Shown: positions 7,467 to 15,791 of the stretch, piece by piece
Numbering within the stretch: the first letter of the stretch is position 1
Layout of the letters: the number at the start of each line of letters is the position of its first letter
The notes under the pieces: model-generated
What the model saw: only the letters and a program-made list of their open reading frames with translations
What the model was told of the DNA's origin: nothing
The model's database searches: none
Origin: Leptolyngbyaceae cyanobacterium clean351
GTDB lineage: Bacteria > Cyanobacteriota > Cyanobacteriia > DAIDHW01
Direction: 5' to 3'
DNA: 64,000 nt
Assembly (NCBI GenBank): GCA_027451865.1
Contig: DAIDHW010000001.1
Location: 306,995-370,994, forward strand
Made by a program: the position numbers and the translations under genes

Positions 7467-9299
7467 TTACCAATACCAAAGGACTCCTAAGCCCAGGAGT
7501 CCCACCCCTAGGAGGATTGTCAATAAGTAAAACTGTGACTGCCCGGAGCTGGTGTAACGTAAGGACTCGCCACCGCCTAGGGAAACCAGCGCCATCAGGT
7601 TGACTACTCCGTCCAACACCTGTCGGTCTAACCAACTAGTCAACCGAGAAAGGCTACCCACCGCCGCCACTACCGTCAACCGGTAGAGACGATCAACATA
7701 AAAATCGTAGGCCAACAGGTCCTGGAGAAATTTCCAGGTCCACTGGACTGGCCGAGACCAAGTGCGGGTCAAAACCACCAGACTTCCTAAAAGGCACCCT
7801 AAAAGACCGGAACCAATCAGCAGCCCAGTCATCTGCCAGCCTAGGTCTTGCCAGGCCGGCAGGAGGTTCAAGCTTGAAAGCACTAGGGGTCCAGTCAGGG
7901 TCAGTACTGTCAGGGAAACCATGGGTACCGCCATAGGCCAACCCACCTCTGGAGCACGCCGGGTTTTGACTTGAGGGTCACCCAGAAACACTAGGCGGAA
8001 CACCCTAGTCAAGTTCAAAGCCGTCAAACAGTTTACCAGGAGGACTACCCCCACCAACCAGGGGGCTGAGCCCCAAAAGTCATTTAGTCCCAAGTGCAGG
8101 GCCCAAAACCCCCCTAGGGGCAACACCCCCTCTAAACCAATGCTGCCCACCAGAAAAGCAATAGTAGTAGCGGGCATCCGCCGTCCCAAGCCGCCCATCT
8201 CCGTAAGAGTCTGGGTGTTAGTAGTATAAATGACTGCCCCCACACTCATGAAAAGCAGCGCCTTCGCCAGGGCATGGGCAAATAGTAACAGCAGGGCAAA
8301 CCCCGTCCACTGACTACCAATGGCAATAAATACTAACCCCAAGTAAGCACTGGTGGAATGGGCCAGGGCCCGCTTGATATCGATCTGGGCCATAGCCACT
8401 AGGCAGGCACCCACAGCCGTCAAAGTCCCGAGCACCGTCAAGGTAGTCGAGGCAACCGGAAAAATCACTAACACCGGCTGCAGTTTGATGAGCACGTAGG
8501 CACCACAAGCCACCACTACTGAATTGCGCAGAATCGAGGCTGGGTTGGGTCCCTCCATGGCCTCGTCCAGCCACAGGTGGAGAGGCACCTGAGCACATTT
8601 GCCCGTCGGCCCGGCGATCAAGGCTAACCCCAACAGGGCTGTAACGATTGGGGGCAACTGAGCTGTTTCAGCCCACTCGTAGAGGTCAGGGAAGTTAAAA
8701 CTACCAGCCAGGGTGCCAAGGGATATCACCCCCATCAACAGGAGCACATCACCAATCCGCTTGGTTAAGAAGGCATCCCGGGCAGCCGTAACTACCATGG
8801 GTTGAGCGTACCAGAAGCCCACCAACAGATAAGTGGAAAGGGTGAGAATTTCCAGCAGAGCATAACTCAACAGCAGGGAGTCGCTGAGGGCAAGACCACT
8901 CATGGCCCCTTCAAAAAACCCCATCAGACTAAAAAACCTAGCCATCCCCCAGTCTTTTTCCAGGTACCCTAGGGCGAAGACTTGGGCAAGAAGGCTGAGG
9001 ATAGTCACCAACTCCATAGCACCAGTACTCACGGAGGAAATGTCCAACACAAAGGACAGATCCAAATCCGCCGCCCTCAGCCAGTGAAACACCAAGTACT
9101 GCGGCTCTTGACTCCAGGTGGTGCGAAATACGATGCTCCCATGTACGACTGCTAGGACCGTCGCTAAGAGGTTGATATAGGCGGCCGGCCTCGGCCCGGA
9201 ACGCCGAATCAATCCTAAAGACCAGGGCAGGGCCAGGCAAGCTCCCAAAACACCGTACAGGGGTATCCACCAACTGCCGTGGAGGAGAAACTGAGCCAT
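7467..9299 (-). CDS. ndhF4: NDH-1 subunit F4-type (membrane subunit of the CO2-uptake complex)
   Basis: This is a NuoL-like antiporter subunit of about 610 residues with some 15-16 transmembrane helices. Diagnostic segments are GKCAQVPLHLWLDEAMEGPN and ASILRNSVVVACGAYVL, where PTPVSAL of the respiratory subunit is replaced, and AQIDIKRALAHSTSAYLGL. Replacement of the usual [20 protein letters not shown] pattern by WLDEAMEGPNPASILRNS is characteristic of NdhF3/F4. It is the first gene of the minus-strand CO2-uptake operon and is divergent from ccmK. I start at ATG 9299 (MAQFLLHGSWW); two upstream in-frame starts would add only three residues. Confidence 0.86.
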   Translation of the reverse strand: MAQFLLHGSWWIPLYGVLGACLALPWSLGLIRRSGPRPAAYINLLATVLAVVHGSIVFRTTWSQEPQYLVFHWLRAADLDLSFVLDISSVSTGAMELVTILSLLAQVFALGYLEKDWGMARFFSLMGFFEGAMSGLALSDSLLLSYALLEILTLSTYLLVGFWYAQPMVVTAARDAFLTKRIGDVLLLMGVISLGTLAGSFNFPDLYEWAETAQLPPIVTALLGLALIAGPTGKCAQVPLHLWLDEAMEGPNPASILRNSVVVACGAYVLIKLQPVLVIFPVASTTLTVLGTLTAVGACLVAMAQIDIKRALAHSTSAYLGLVFIAIGSQWTGFALLLLFAHALAKALLFMSVGAVIYTTNTQTLTEMGGLGRRMPATTIAFLVGSIGLEGVLPLGGFWALHLGLNDFWGSAPWLVGVVLLVNCLTALNLTRVFRLVFLGDPQVKTRRAPEVGWPMAVPMVSLTVLTLTGPLVLSSLNLLPAWQDLGWQMTGLLIGSGLLGCLLGSLVVLTRTWSRPVQWTWKFLQDLLAYDFYVDRLYRLTVVAAVGSLSRLTSWLDRQVLDGVVNLMALVSLGGGESLRYTSSGQSQFYLLTILLGVGLLGLGVLWYW

Positions 9300-9308
9300 G
9301 ACGACCAT

Positions 9309-9625
9309 AATTTGACACTGACATCAACCTTAACAGACTGTGACACCAGTCTCAGTTTTCTCCCCCAGAGAGTTTGGCCCAAGTTGAATAAGCATATATT
9401 ATTTTATTTAATATTGAAGATTTGAGACTATCATCTTGGATTATGTTGTCAAAGAGTAGACATATCTCTATTGTTGGTATAGAGCACTCAAGCTTCCCAG
9501 CTAAAAGTCAGGTTTTCGCTCCGGCTTACCGCCTGTAGGGGCTGACGTCAGTTTAAAGACTCGACCGGGGCGGTGGCTGGGGGTGTGCCCGATCCCTTAC
9601 AGTTTACCCGTTCAGGAGTTAGACC
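9309..9625. promoter_or_regulatory. Divergent regulatory region between ndhF4 and ccmK
   Basis: This 317-nt gene-free stretch separates the CO2-uptake operon from the carboxysome operon. It contains an inverted repeat AGACTG-N6-CAGTCT (9335-9352) about 36 nt upstream of ndhF. A markedly AT-rich island follows at 9392-9420 (TATATTATTTTATTTAATA), unlike the GC-rich surroundings. A plus-strand promoter candidate is TTGTCA-N17-TATTGT (9446-9474), giving a ~145-nt leader before ccmK. LysR-type regulators (CcmR/NdhR, CmpR) control such genes elsewhere, but I could not find a convincing copy of their sites. Confidence 0.5.
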
Positions 9626-9937
9626 ATGCCCATTGCCGTTGGAATGATTGAAACTAAAGGGTTCCCCGCTGTGGTGGAAGCCTCGGATGCCATGGTTAAG
9701 GCAGCCAGAGTCACCCTGGTGGGCTACGAAAAAATTGGCAGTGGCCGGGTCACCGTGATTGTTCGGGGAGACGTGTCAGAAGTGCAAGCCTCGGTAGCAG
9801 CGGGCATTGAATCCGTCAAAAGAGTTAGTGGTGGGGAATTACTTTCGCACCACATCATTGCTCGCCCCCACGAAAATCTGGAGTACGTGCTGCCGATCCG
9901 CTATACCGAGGCGGTTGAGCAGTTCCGTAACTACTAA
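9626..9937 (+). CDS. ccmK: Carboxysome shell hexamer protein CcmK (first copy, CcmK2-like)
   Basis: This 103-residue single-BMC-domain protein forms hexamers that tile the facets of the beta-carboxysome shell. The canonical pore loop KIGSG is at residues ~37-41 ([18 protein letters not shown]), and the interface Lys is in [14 protein letters not shown]. It ends at residue 103 (VEQFRNY), the usual CcmK2 length. AGGAG lies 8 nt upstream of ATG 9626. It is the first gene of ccmKKLMNO and is followed 84 nt later by a nearly identical paralogue. Confidence 0.96.
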   Translation: MPIAVGMIETKGFPAVVEASDAMVKAARVTLVGYEKIGSGRVTVIVRGDVSEVQASVAAGIESVKRVSGGELLSHHIIARPHENLEYVLPIRYTEAVEQFRNY

Positions 9938-10021
9938 CCCTTAGTCTACTAGGGTTCTTAAGTCTCCTAGTGTTTCGGCTCATTTCTAAGTTACGCAAAG
10001 AATCTTCAACAGGTAAAACGT

Positions 10022-10363
10022 ATGGCAATCGCAGTTGGTATGATCGAGACCCTTGGATTCCCTGCTGTGGTGGAGGCCGCCGACGCCATGGTTAAGGCAG
10101 CCCGAGTCACCCTGGTGGGTTACGAAAAAATTGGTAGTGGCCGAGTCACCGTAATCGTCCGGGGAGACGTATCGGAAGTTCAAGCCTCCGTCTCCGCCGG
10201 TATTGATTCCGTCAAGCGGGTCAGTGGTGGGCAACTGCTCTCCCATCACATCATTGCTCGCCCCCACGAGAATCTGGAGTACGTGCTGCCGATTCGCTAT
10301 ACCGAAGCCGTTGAACAGTTCCGGGATAGCGTGAACGCCATTCGGCCCATGGGTCGTCCCTAA
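10022..10363 (+). CDS. ccmK: Carboxysome shell hexamer protein CcmK (second copy, CcmK1-like)
   Basis: A second single-BMC-domain shell protein (113 residues) that is almost identical to the preceding copy over the first ~98 residues. Differences are mostly conservative (for example SAGID versus AAGIE), and the pore motif KIGSG is the same. It carries a longer C-terminal tail, [16 protein letters not shown], as CcmK1 proteins do. Its stop overlaps the ccmL start (TAATG), giving tight coupling. The long near-identity between the two copies, including at DNA level, suggests tandem duplication with ongoing sequence exchange. Confidence 0.95.
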   Translation: MAIAVGMIETLGFPAVVEAADAMVKAARVTLVGYEKIGSGRVTVIVRGDVSEVQASVSAGIDSVKRVSGGQLLSHHIIARPHENLEYVLPIRYTEAVEQFRDSVNAIRPMGRP

Positions 10364-10665
10364 TGCAGTTGGCCCGGGTGCGCGGCACAGTTGTCAGCAC
10401 CCAAAAGGAGCGCACTTTACAGGGAGTCAAGCTCCTGCTGCTACAGCTGCTAGATGACCAAGGTAACCCCTTGTCTGGGTACGAGGTGGCTGCTGACGGG
10501 GTGGGAGCCGGAATCAACGAGTGGGTGCTAGTCAGCCGGGGTAGTGCCGCCCGGCAGATTCCCGGCAGTGAGGCCCGGCCCGTGGACGCAGCGGTGGTGG
10601 CTATCGTTGACACAGTTACCTTGGAAGACCGGCGGGTCTACAGCAAAAAAGACCAAGACCGTTAA
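10363..10665 (+). CDS. ccmL: Carboxysome shell vertex protein CcmL
   Basis: This 100-residue EutN/CcmL-family protein forms pentamers that cap the vertices of the icosahedral shell. The N-terminus [19 protein letters not shown] and the central [13 protein letters not shown] are typical, as is the [21 protein letters not shown] ending. Length is standard. It starts at the TAATG junction with ccmK and ends 40 nt before ccmM. Confidence 0.96.
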   Translation: MQLARVRGTVVSTQKERTLQGVKLLLLQLLDDQGNPLSGYEVAADGVGAGINEWVLVSRGSAARQIPGSEARPVDAAVVAIVDTVTLEDRRVYSKKDQDR

Positions 10666-10705
10666 AGCGCCCCCCCGTTTCATTCACTTCAGGAGAACAT
10701 TACCG

Positions 10706-12295
10706 ATGGTAGCCCGTGGCATTCCTGCCCCCCCCACCCCCTGGTCTAAATCCTTAGCTCAGCCCAAGATCCATGAGACCGCCTACGTCCACTCCTTCTC
10801 CAATATCATTGGCGATGTCAGGGTGGGCGCTCAGGTGATGATTTCACCGGGCACTTCAATTCGGGCTGATGAGGGGAGCCCATTTCACGTCGGGGAAGGA
10901 ACAAATATTCAAGATGGCGTAGTCATCCATGGCCTGGCCGAGGGCCGGGTGACCGGAAATGACCAACAGGAGTATTCGGTCTGGATTGGAGACCGCAGCT
11001 CTATCACCCACATGGCCCTGATCCATGGCCCCGCCTACGTGGGGGACGATTGTTTTATTGGGTTCCGCTCCACTGTCTTCAACGCCCAGGTAGGCAATGG
11101 CTGTGTAGTAATGATGCACTGCTTGATTCAAGACGTGAGTATACCCCCGGGGAAGTACGTTGCCTCCGGTTCGGTGATCACTAATCAGCAGCAGGCCGAC
11201 CGCCTCCCTAACGTTCAGGACCAAGACCGAGAGTTCAGTCGCCACGTGGTAGGAATTAATCGCGACCTGCGCAGCGGCTACCAGTGTGCCTCGAGTGACT
11301 CCTGTCTAGCCAGTTTAGGGGTTAAGGCCCAAGCTCCCACCGCCAGCAATGGCCATCAGCAGGCCGACCCTGGACTAGCAGGCCAACTGGAGCAGCTGTT
11401 GAGTCGAGGCAACCGGATTGGCTTGGAGTACGCTAGTGAGCGCCACTTCCGCACTAGCTCTTGGCAAAGCGGCACTGCTCTCCAGGTGCGCAACGGTGCG
11501 GAAGCCTTGGGGGCAGTCAACGCCTTCCTCGCCGAGCATCCCGGGGAGTACGTGCGTCTAATCGGCATTGACCCCAAGTCCAAGCGCCGCACCACTGAGG
11601 TGATGCTCCAGCGTCCGAGTGGCAAAGGGTTCGCCCCGATTCCCCTGCCGACTAAGGGGGCTAAGACGGCGGCCAGTAAGTTCCCCTTCACCGAGGAGAC
11701 AGGTGTTGACTCTGCCTTAGCGCAACAGCTCAACCAGTTAATTAGCCAAGGTAACCGGATTGGCTTGGAGTACGCCAGCGAGCGCCACTTCCGCACTAGC
11801 TCTTGGCAAAGTGGTACTGCCCTCCAGGCGCGCAACGGTGCGGAAGCTCTAGGGGCGGTCAACGCCTTCCTCGCCGAGCATCCCGGGGAGTACGTGCGTC
11901 TAATCGGCATCGACCCCAAGTCTAAGCGCCGTACCACTGAGGTGATGCTCCAGCGTCCGGCCGGTAAGGTGGCGGTTGCCTCTCAAAAGGCCAACTCTAG
12001 TCCGACCCAGGCCGCAACCCCGGCAAGTTCTACCTCCCTAGGGGAGCAGGTAGTCGCCAGTGTACGTAGCCTGTTAGCCCAGGGTTATCGCATCGGCACC
12101 GAACACGTAGATAGCCGTCGCTTTCGGACTGGGTCTTGGGTCAGTTGTGCCCCCGTCGCCAGCCAGCGAGAGCCGGAGGTGATCAAGGCTCTAGAGGCCT
12201 GCCTCGTGGAACACAGGGGAGAGTACGTCCGTCTGATTGGTATCGACACTAAGACCAAAAAACGGGTTCATGAACAGGTGATTCAAAGACCCTAG
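10706..12295 (+). CDS. ccmM: Carboxysome organiser CcmM: gamma-carbonic anhydrase plus three RbcS-like domains
   Basis: This 529-residue scaffold gathers Rubisco into the carboxysome. Residues 1-200 are a left-handed beta-helix gamma-carbonic anhydrase with zinc-ligand candidates His75, His102 and His107. Cys194 and Cys200 correspond to the disulfide that activates the Thermosynechococcus enzyme, so catalytic activity is predicted. Three small-subunit-like domains follow, at about 222-309, 337-422 and 444-529, each with an R(F/H)RTSSW-type segment and a [10 protein letters not shown] segment. The first two are nearly identical in protein and DNA; the third is divergent. I start at ATG 10706 (AGGAG 10 nt upstream), which removes 54 residues overlapping ccmL. 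No ATG or well-placed GTG lies in the linker, so the start of any short M35-like form is unclear. Confidence 0.95.
   Translation: MVARGIPAPPTPWSKSLAQPKIHETAYVHSFSNIIGDVRVGAQVMISPGTSIRADEGSPFHVGEGTNIQDGVVIHGLAEGRVTGNDQQEYSVWIGDRSSITHMALIHGPAYVGDDCFIGFRSTVFNAQVGNGCVVMMHCLIQDVSIPPGKYVASGSVITNQQQADRLPNVQDQDREFSRHVVGINRDLRSGYQCASSDSCLASLGVKAQAPTASNGHQQADPGLAGQLEQLLSRGNRIGLEYASERHFRTSSWQSGTALQVRNGAEALGAVNAFLAEHPGEYVRLIGIDPKSKRRTTEVMLQRPSGKGFAPIPLPTKGAKTAASKFPFTEETGVDSALAQQLNQLISQGNRIGLEYASERHFRTSSWQSGTALQARNGAEALGAVNAFLAEHPGEYVRLIGIDPKSKRRTTEVMLQRPAGKVAVASQKANSSPTQAATPASSTSLGEQVVASVRSLLAQGYRIGTEHVDSRRFRTGSWVSCAPVASQREPEVIKALEACLVEHRGEYVRLIGIDTKTKKRVHEQVIQRP
11371..11970 (+). repeat. Near-identical tandem copies of the first two RbcS-like domains within ccmM
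   Basis: Copy 1 (about 11383-11632) and copy 2 (about 11737-11970) share long runs of identical bases, for example around the segments encoding [18 protein letters not shown] and [20 protein letters not shown]. The linkers and the third domain (about 12036-12292) have diverged. This pattern points to recent duplication or gene conversion between domains 1 and 2. Confidence 0.85.
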
Positions 12296-12297
12296 CC

Positions 12298-12801
12298 ATG
12301 TACCTGCCCCCCCTGCAACCCCCCCAGTTCCTCCATGTGCCCCCCCGGGGGGACGTGCGGGTCCATGAGAGTGCCTTGATTGGACCCGGGGTGTTACTGC
12401 AAGCTGATCCTGGGAGCCAGATTGTAATCGGGGCGGGGGTGTGTGTGGGCATGGGGTCGATTCTCCATGCCCACAGTGGCTCTCTAGAGTTAGACGCCGG
12501 TGTGATCGTGGGGGCTGGAGTCCTGCTCCTTGGCCATGGCCACTTTGGCGCTAACGCCTGCGTTGGTTCTGCTTGTACCATCTACAATGGCAGCATCCCC
12601 GGTCAGGCTGTGATCGCTCCTGGGTCTGTGATCGGGTTAGGTACACCCCCAGAGGCTGCCGTGGAAGCTGCCCCTGAGCCAGCAGCCACCCCAGCTAGCC
12701 CGCCCCCCGCCCAAACCGTCGTCTACGGCCGGGTGCATATCGACCATCTGCTCACTACCCTGCTACCCCATCGCCATCTCGGGGTAAATCATGAGTCCTA
12801 A
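12298..12801 (+). CDS. ccmN: Carboxysome assembly protein CcmN
   Basis: The 167-residue adaptor links the CcmM-Rubisco core to the shell. Residues ~15-115 are a hexapeptide-repeat left-handed beta-helix (IGPGVLLQADPGSQIVIG, IVGAGVLLLGHGHFG). A Pro/Ala-rich linker (EAAPEPAATPASPPPAQ) follows, then a short amphipathic C-terminal encapsulation peptide (VYGRVHIDHLLTTLLPHR) that binds CcmK in homologues. It starts 2 nt after ccmM, and its last 11 nt overlap ccmO, which supports a translationally coupled operon. Confidence 0.94.
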   Translation: MYLPPLQPPQFLHVPPRGDVRVHESALIGPGVLLQADPGSQIVIGAGVCVGMGSILHAHSGSLELDAGVIVGAGVLLLGHGHFGANACVGSACTIYNGSIPGQAVIAPGSVIGLGTPPEAAVEAAPEPAATPASPPPAQTVVYGRVHIDHLLTTLLPHRHLGVNHES

Positions 12802-13567
12802 TCCTGACAACTATCATGAGGAGGTAGTCCCTCACCGGGCTGTAGACTATCGAGATATGGCTCTAGGGCTAGTCTCCACCTACAGTTTTCCCGCCCTGAT
12901 CGGCACAGCGGACATGATGCTCAAGAGTGCTGCTGTCCATCTGGTGGGCTACGAGAAGATTGGCAGTGGTCATTGCACAGTGGTGGTCCGGGGGGGAATT
13001 TCCGATGTCCGCTTGGCGGTCCACAGTGGCGTAGAAGTAGCCGAACAGTTTGGCCAGCTCGGGGCTCACCTAATTATCCCCCGTCCCTATCCCAACCTGG
13101 ATGCAGTCCTGCCCATCGGCAGTCGCCTAGCCCAGGTCCTCGGGGAGCGGGGTTACAGCCGCATGAGCAATCAGGCCGTCGGTCTCTTAGAAACCCGGGG
13201 ATTTCCGGCCATGGTAGGGGCGGCTGACGCTATGGTCAAGGCGGCAGACATCAAGTTTGTTGGCTATGAGACCATTGGTGCTGGATTATGTACCGCCCTG
13301 ATCCGGGGCAAGGTATCCGACGTGGCCATGGCCGTCGATGCAGGTATGTACGAGGCGGAGCGCATTGGTGAACTCCACGCGGTGATGATTATCCCGCGGC
13401 CCCTAGATGAACTGGAGCAAAGTCTACCTGTGGCCCAGGCATTCCTTGAACAACCCCTTAATTTACCGCTGAGTCTAAAAGAGAAAACTCGAGAGTTAGT
13501 CCAGTTACCCTTGACCCTGGAAGTCCCTGCGGTCAGGCAACCCCAGGAGGTGGTCTATGACCCCTAG
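12791..13567 (+). CDS. ccmO: Tandem-BMC carboxysome shell protein CcmO
   Basis: The 258-residue protein holds two BMC domains in tandem: residues ~18-112 (ALGLVSTYSFPALIGTADMM) and ~124-216 (AVGLLETRGFPAMVGAADAM). Two copies pack as a pseudo-hexameric trimer in the shell. Pore segments are KIGSGHC in domain 1 and TIGAGLC in domain 2, so the two sides of the pore differ. A ~40-residue C-terminal tail follows (LKEKTRELVQLPLTLEVP). It is the last gene of the ccm operon and overlaps ccmN by 11 nt. Confidence 0.94.
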   Translation: MSPNPDNYHEEVVPHRAVDYRDMALGLVSTYSFPALIGTADMMLKSAAVHLVGYEKIGSGHCTVVVRGGISDVRLAVHSGVEVAEQFGQLGAHLIIPRPYPNLDAVLPIGSRLAQVLGERGYSRMSNQAVGLLETRGFPAMVGAADAMVKAADIKFVGYETIGAGLCTALIRGKVSDVAMAVDAGMYEAERIGELHAVMIIPRPLDELEQSLPVAQAFLEQPLNLPLSLKEKTRELVQLPLTLEVPAVRQPQEVVYDP

Positions 13568-13619
13568 GATTTGCCCAGTCGTTAACCCTCAATCCTCCCA
13601 GGTATAGGTAGGTTATCGC

Positions 13620-14882
13620 TTGCCTCTCCCACCGCGGGCTTTACACATTAGTGTCAGTGATAACTTAGGGGGGGCGGCTCGCTCCGCCTACAAGATTCAC
13701 ACTGGCCTGCGCAACCTAGGCTGGGATTCTCGGATGCTGGTGCGCGAAAAGCGGACTGGAGATCCCAGTGTCGGCCACATCCGGGGCCAGAATCCATGGT
13801 TGCGGGCGGGGGACCTCCTCTGTCGCCAGGTATTTGACCGCGGCTTGGGGCTAGAAAACTGGTATTATCCATCTTCCTTCCAGATCACCAAGCATCCCTG
13901 GTGGCCGGATACTCAGGTAGTGCAGTTTTACAATCTCCATCCCAATTTCTTTAGCTATCGGGCTTTCCCCCACCTGAGTCAGACTAAACCTCTGGTGTGG
14001 CGTCTGCCGGACATGTGGGCCTTCACTGGGCACTGCACCTACAGCGGTCCTTGCCAGAGGTGGCAGACCGGTTGTGGTCAGTGTCCGCTTCTTACCCCCC
14101 TTCCGAGGGACACCACAGGCCGACTGTGGCGCATAAAGGGAAGCGTCTATCGGCGCTCCCGACTGACTGTTGTGGTTACTAACCAGTGGATGGAATCCCT
14201 AGTCAGTCAAAGTCCCCTCCTTGGTCACCTGCCGCGACGCCGGATCCCCAATGGGGTCAACACTCACCTCTATCGACCCCTGGACCAGATTGCCTGTCGT
14301 CGAGCTCTCCAGCTTGACCCGGCGGCCAAAGTGGTTTTGTTTGCTGCCGCCTTTACCCAAGACCGCACCAAGGGGGGAGCAGAGGCCCGACGGGTCCTTG
14401 GGCGATTAGCAGCGGCGGGCCTAGAGGATCTAGTCCTGCTGGTATTAGGCCAGGGGGCAGACACCTGGGGCCAGGAACCCGGCTACCGCACCGTATGCCT
14501 TGAGCAAACTGCCAGTGACCGATTTCTGGCCCTAGCCTACGGCGCCGCCGACCTCCTGTTGCACCCAGCCCAGGTGGAGAACTTCCCCAACACAATTTTG
14601 GAGAGCATGGCCTGCGGTACCCCCTGTGTTGCCTTCGCCGTAGGTGGAGTGGGGGAGGTAGTCAAATCCGGGCAAACCGGGCACCTGGGATCACCAGGGG
14701 ATATGGAGAGCATGGTGGTAGGGGTTAGGCAACTGCTGGAGAACGAGCCTTACCGGCAGACAATCAGCCGGAATTCCAGGCAAGTGGTGGAAGCTGAATA
14801 CACCCTGGAGTTACAAGCCCAGCGGTTTGCTGACCTATACCAAGAGCTGACCCAGATGCCTTTTTCTCCCCCCGCCCACTAG
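13620..14882 (+). CDS. Family 4 glycosyltransferase
   Basis: This 420-residue GT-B retaining glycosyltransferase has the N-terminal acceptor domain signature HISVSDNLGGAARSAYKIH. The C-terminal nucleotide-sugar domain carries the EX7E-type motif region ENFPNTILESMACGTPCVAF. No membrane segment is evident, so it is probably a peripheral cytoplasmic enzyme. The start is a TTG (13620); the first in-frame ATG is far inside the domain. It begins the three-gene glycosyltransferase cluster behind the carboxysome operon, 52 nt after ccmO. Acceptor and sugar are unknown; an exopolysaccharide or LPS role is inferred from the cluster. Confidence 0.85.
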   Translation: MPLPPRALHISVSDNLGGAARSAYKIHTGLRNLGWDSRMLVREKRTGDPSVGHIRGQNPWLRAGDLLCRQVFDRGLGLENWYYPSSFQITKHPWWPDTQVVQFYNLHPNFFSYRAFPHLSQTKPLVWRLPDMWAFTGHCTYSGPCQRWQTGCGQCPLLTPLPRDTTGRLWRIKGSVYRRSRLTVVVTNQWMESLVSQSPLLGHLPRRRIPNGVNTHLYRPLDQIACRRALQLDPAAKVVLFAAAFTQDRTKGGAEARRVLGRLAAAGLEDLVLLVLGQGADTWGQEPGYRTVCLEQTASDRFLALAYGAADLLLHPAQVENFPNTILESMACGTPCVAFAVGGVGEVVKSGQTGHLGSPGDMESMVVGVRQLLENEPYRQTISRNSRQVVEAEYTLELQAQRFADLYQELTQMPFSPPAH

Positions 14883-14885
14883 TCT

Positions 14886-15791
14886 ATGGTGCCTCAGGTA
14901 TCCCTAATCATCCCCGTCCATAATCGCCGCTCCCTCACCCTCAGGTGCCTAGCAGTCCTGCGGGACCAGGGTCAGTTGGGGGAGTGCTTGGTGGTCGTGG
15001 TTGATGACGGTTCAACAGACAGCACCGCCGAGGCCATCGGCCAGGAATTTCCCACTGTGGTGGTGCTGCGGGGAGATGGTCATCTGTGGTGGACCGGAGC
15101 CATAGCCCTGGGGATGGAGTACGCCTACCGCCAGGGGGCTGAGTACTTCGTCTGGCTCAACGATGATACCCTGCCTTATCCCGAGGCTATTCCCTGCTTG
15201 GTGAGTGCTTGCCAAGCCAACCCCACCTGGATCAGCGCTGGCCAGTGCCACGAACCCGGCCAACCCCACCGCCCCAGCTACGGTGGCCTAAACCAGAGGT
15301 GGTGGGGGCTAAAACGCCTGACAGCCGACCGGGAACAACGGCGCACCTGTGACGCCCTGCCGGGTAACCTTACCTGCCTCCCCCGCCGGGTAGTCGAGGA
15401 CTTGGGTTATCCCCGCTCCGACCTGACTCCCCACTACCACGGTGATGTTCTGTACACCACCCGGGCGCGGCGGCGGGGCTATCAGTTAGTCCTAGTGGGT
15501 GTTGCCCGGGCAGTCTGTGCCGATAATCCTGGTAATGAGTCGTGGCTGGTGGGCCGGGCCTCAGCCGCCCAGGTGTGGCAGGGTTTCTGGAGTCCCAAAT
15601 CCCCCTTCTACATCCCCGGGTTCTGGCATTTTTGTCTATATCTTTGGGGAACGTGGGGGATAGTAGTATTCTGCCGTCCCTACCTCCACTGGAGCATCAT
15701 TGCTCTCCTGAGGTTGGCTTTGCCCCTATCTTTGCGTCAGAAACTCCAATGCCAGATCCGACGTCTCCAGCGCTACCCTTTGTCTCGGTAA
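14886..15791 (+). CDS. Family 2 glycosyltransferase (membrane-associated)
   Basis: This 301-residue GT-A enzyme has the nucleotide-binding start VSLIIPVHNRRSLTLRCLAVL, the VVVVDDGSTDST segment and a metal-binding WLNDDT motif. The WWTGAIALGMEYAYRQGAEY segment resembles rhamnosyltransferase-type GT2 enzymes. A hydrophobic C-terminal segment (FWHFCLYLWGTWGIVVF) suggests membrane association. It starts 3 nt after the previous gene and overlaps the next by 43 nt, so the three transferases form one unit. The sugar and acceptor are unknown. Confidence 0.85.
   Translation: MVPQVSLIIPVHNRRSLTLRCLAVLRDQGQLGECLVVVVDDGSTDSTAEAIGQEFPTVVVLRGDGHLWWTGAIALGMEYAYRQGAEYFVWLNDDTLPYPEAIPCLVSACQANPTWISAGQCHEPGQPHRPSYGGLNQRWWGLKRLTADREQRRTCDALPGNLTCLPRRVVEDLGYPRSDLTPHYHGDVLYTTRARRRGYQLVLVGVARAVCADNPGNESWLVGRASAAQVWQGFWSPKSPFYIPGFWHFCLYLWGTWGIVVFCRPYLHWSIIALLRLALPLSLRQKLQCQIRRLQRYPLSR

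Noticed and set aside
10544..10705. 54-residue N-terminal extension of CcmM overlapping ccmL
   Set aside because: It is a frame-shifted shadow of ccmL; ATG 10706 has AGGAG upstream and places His75/102/107 and Cys194/200 at the known numbers.
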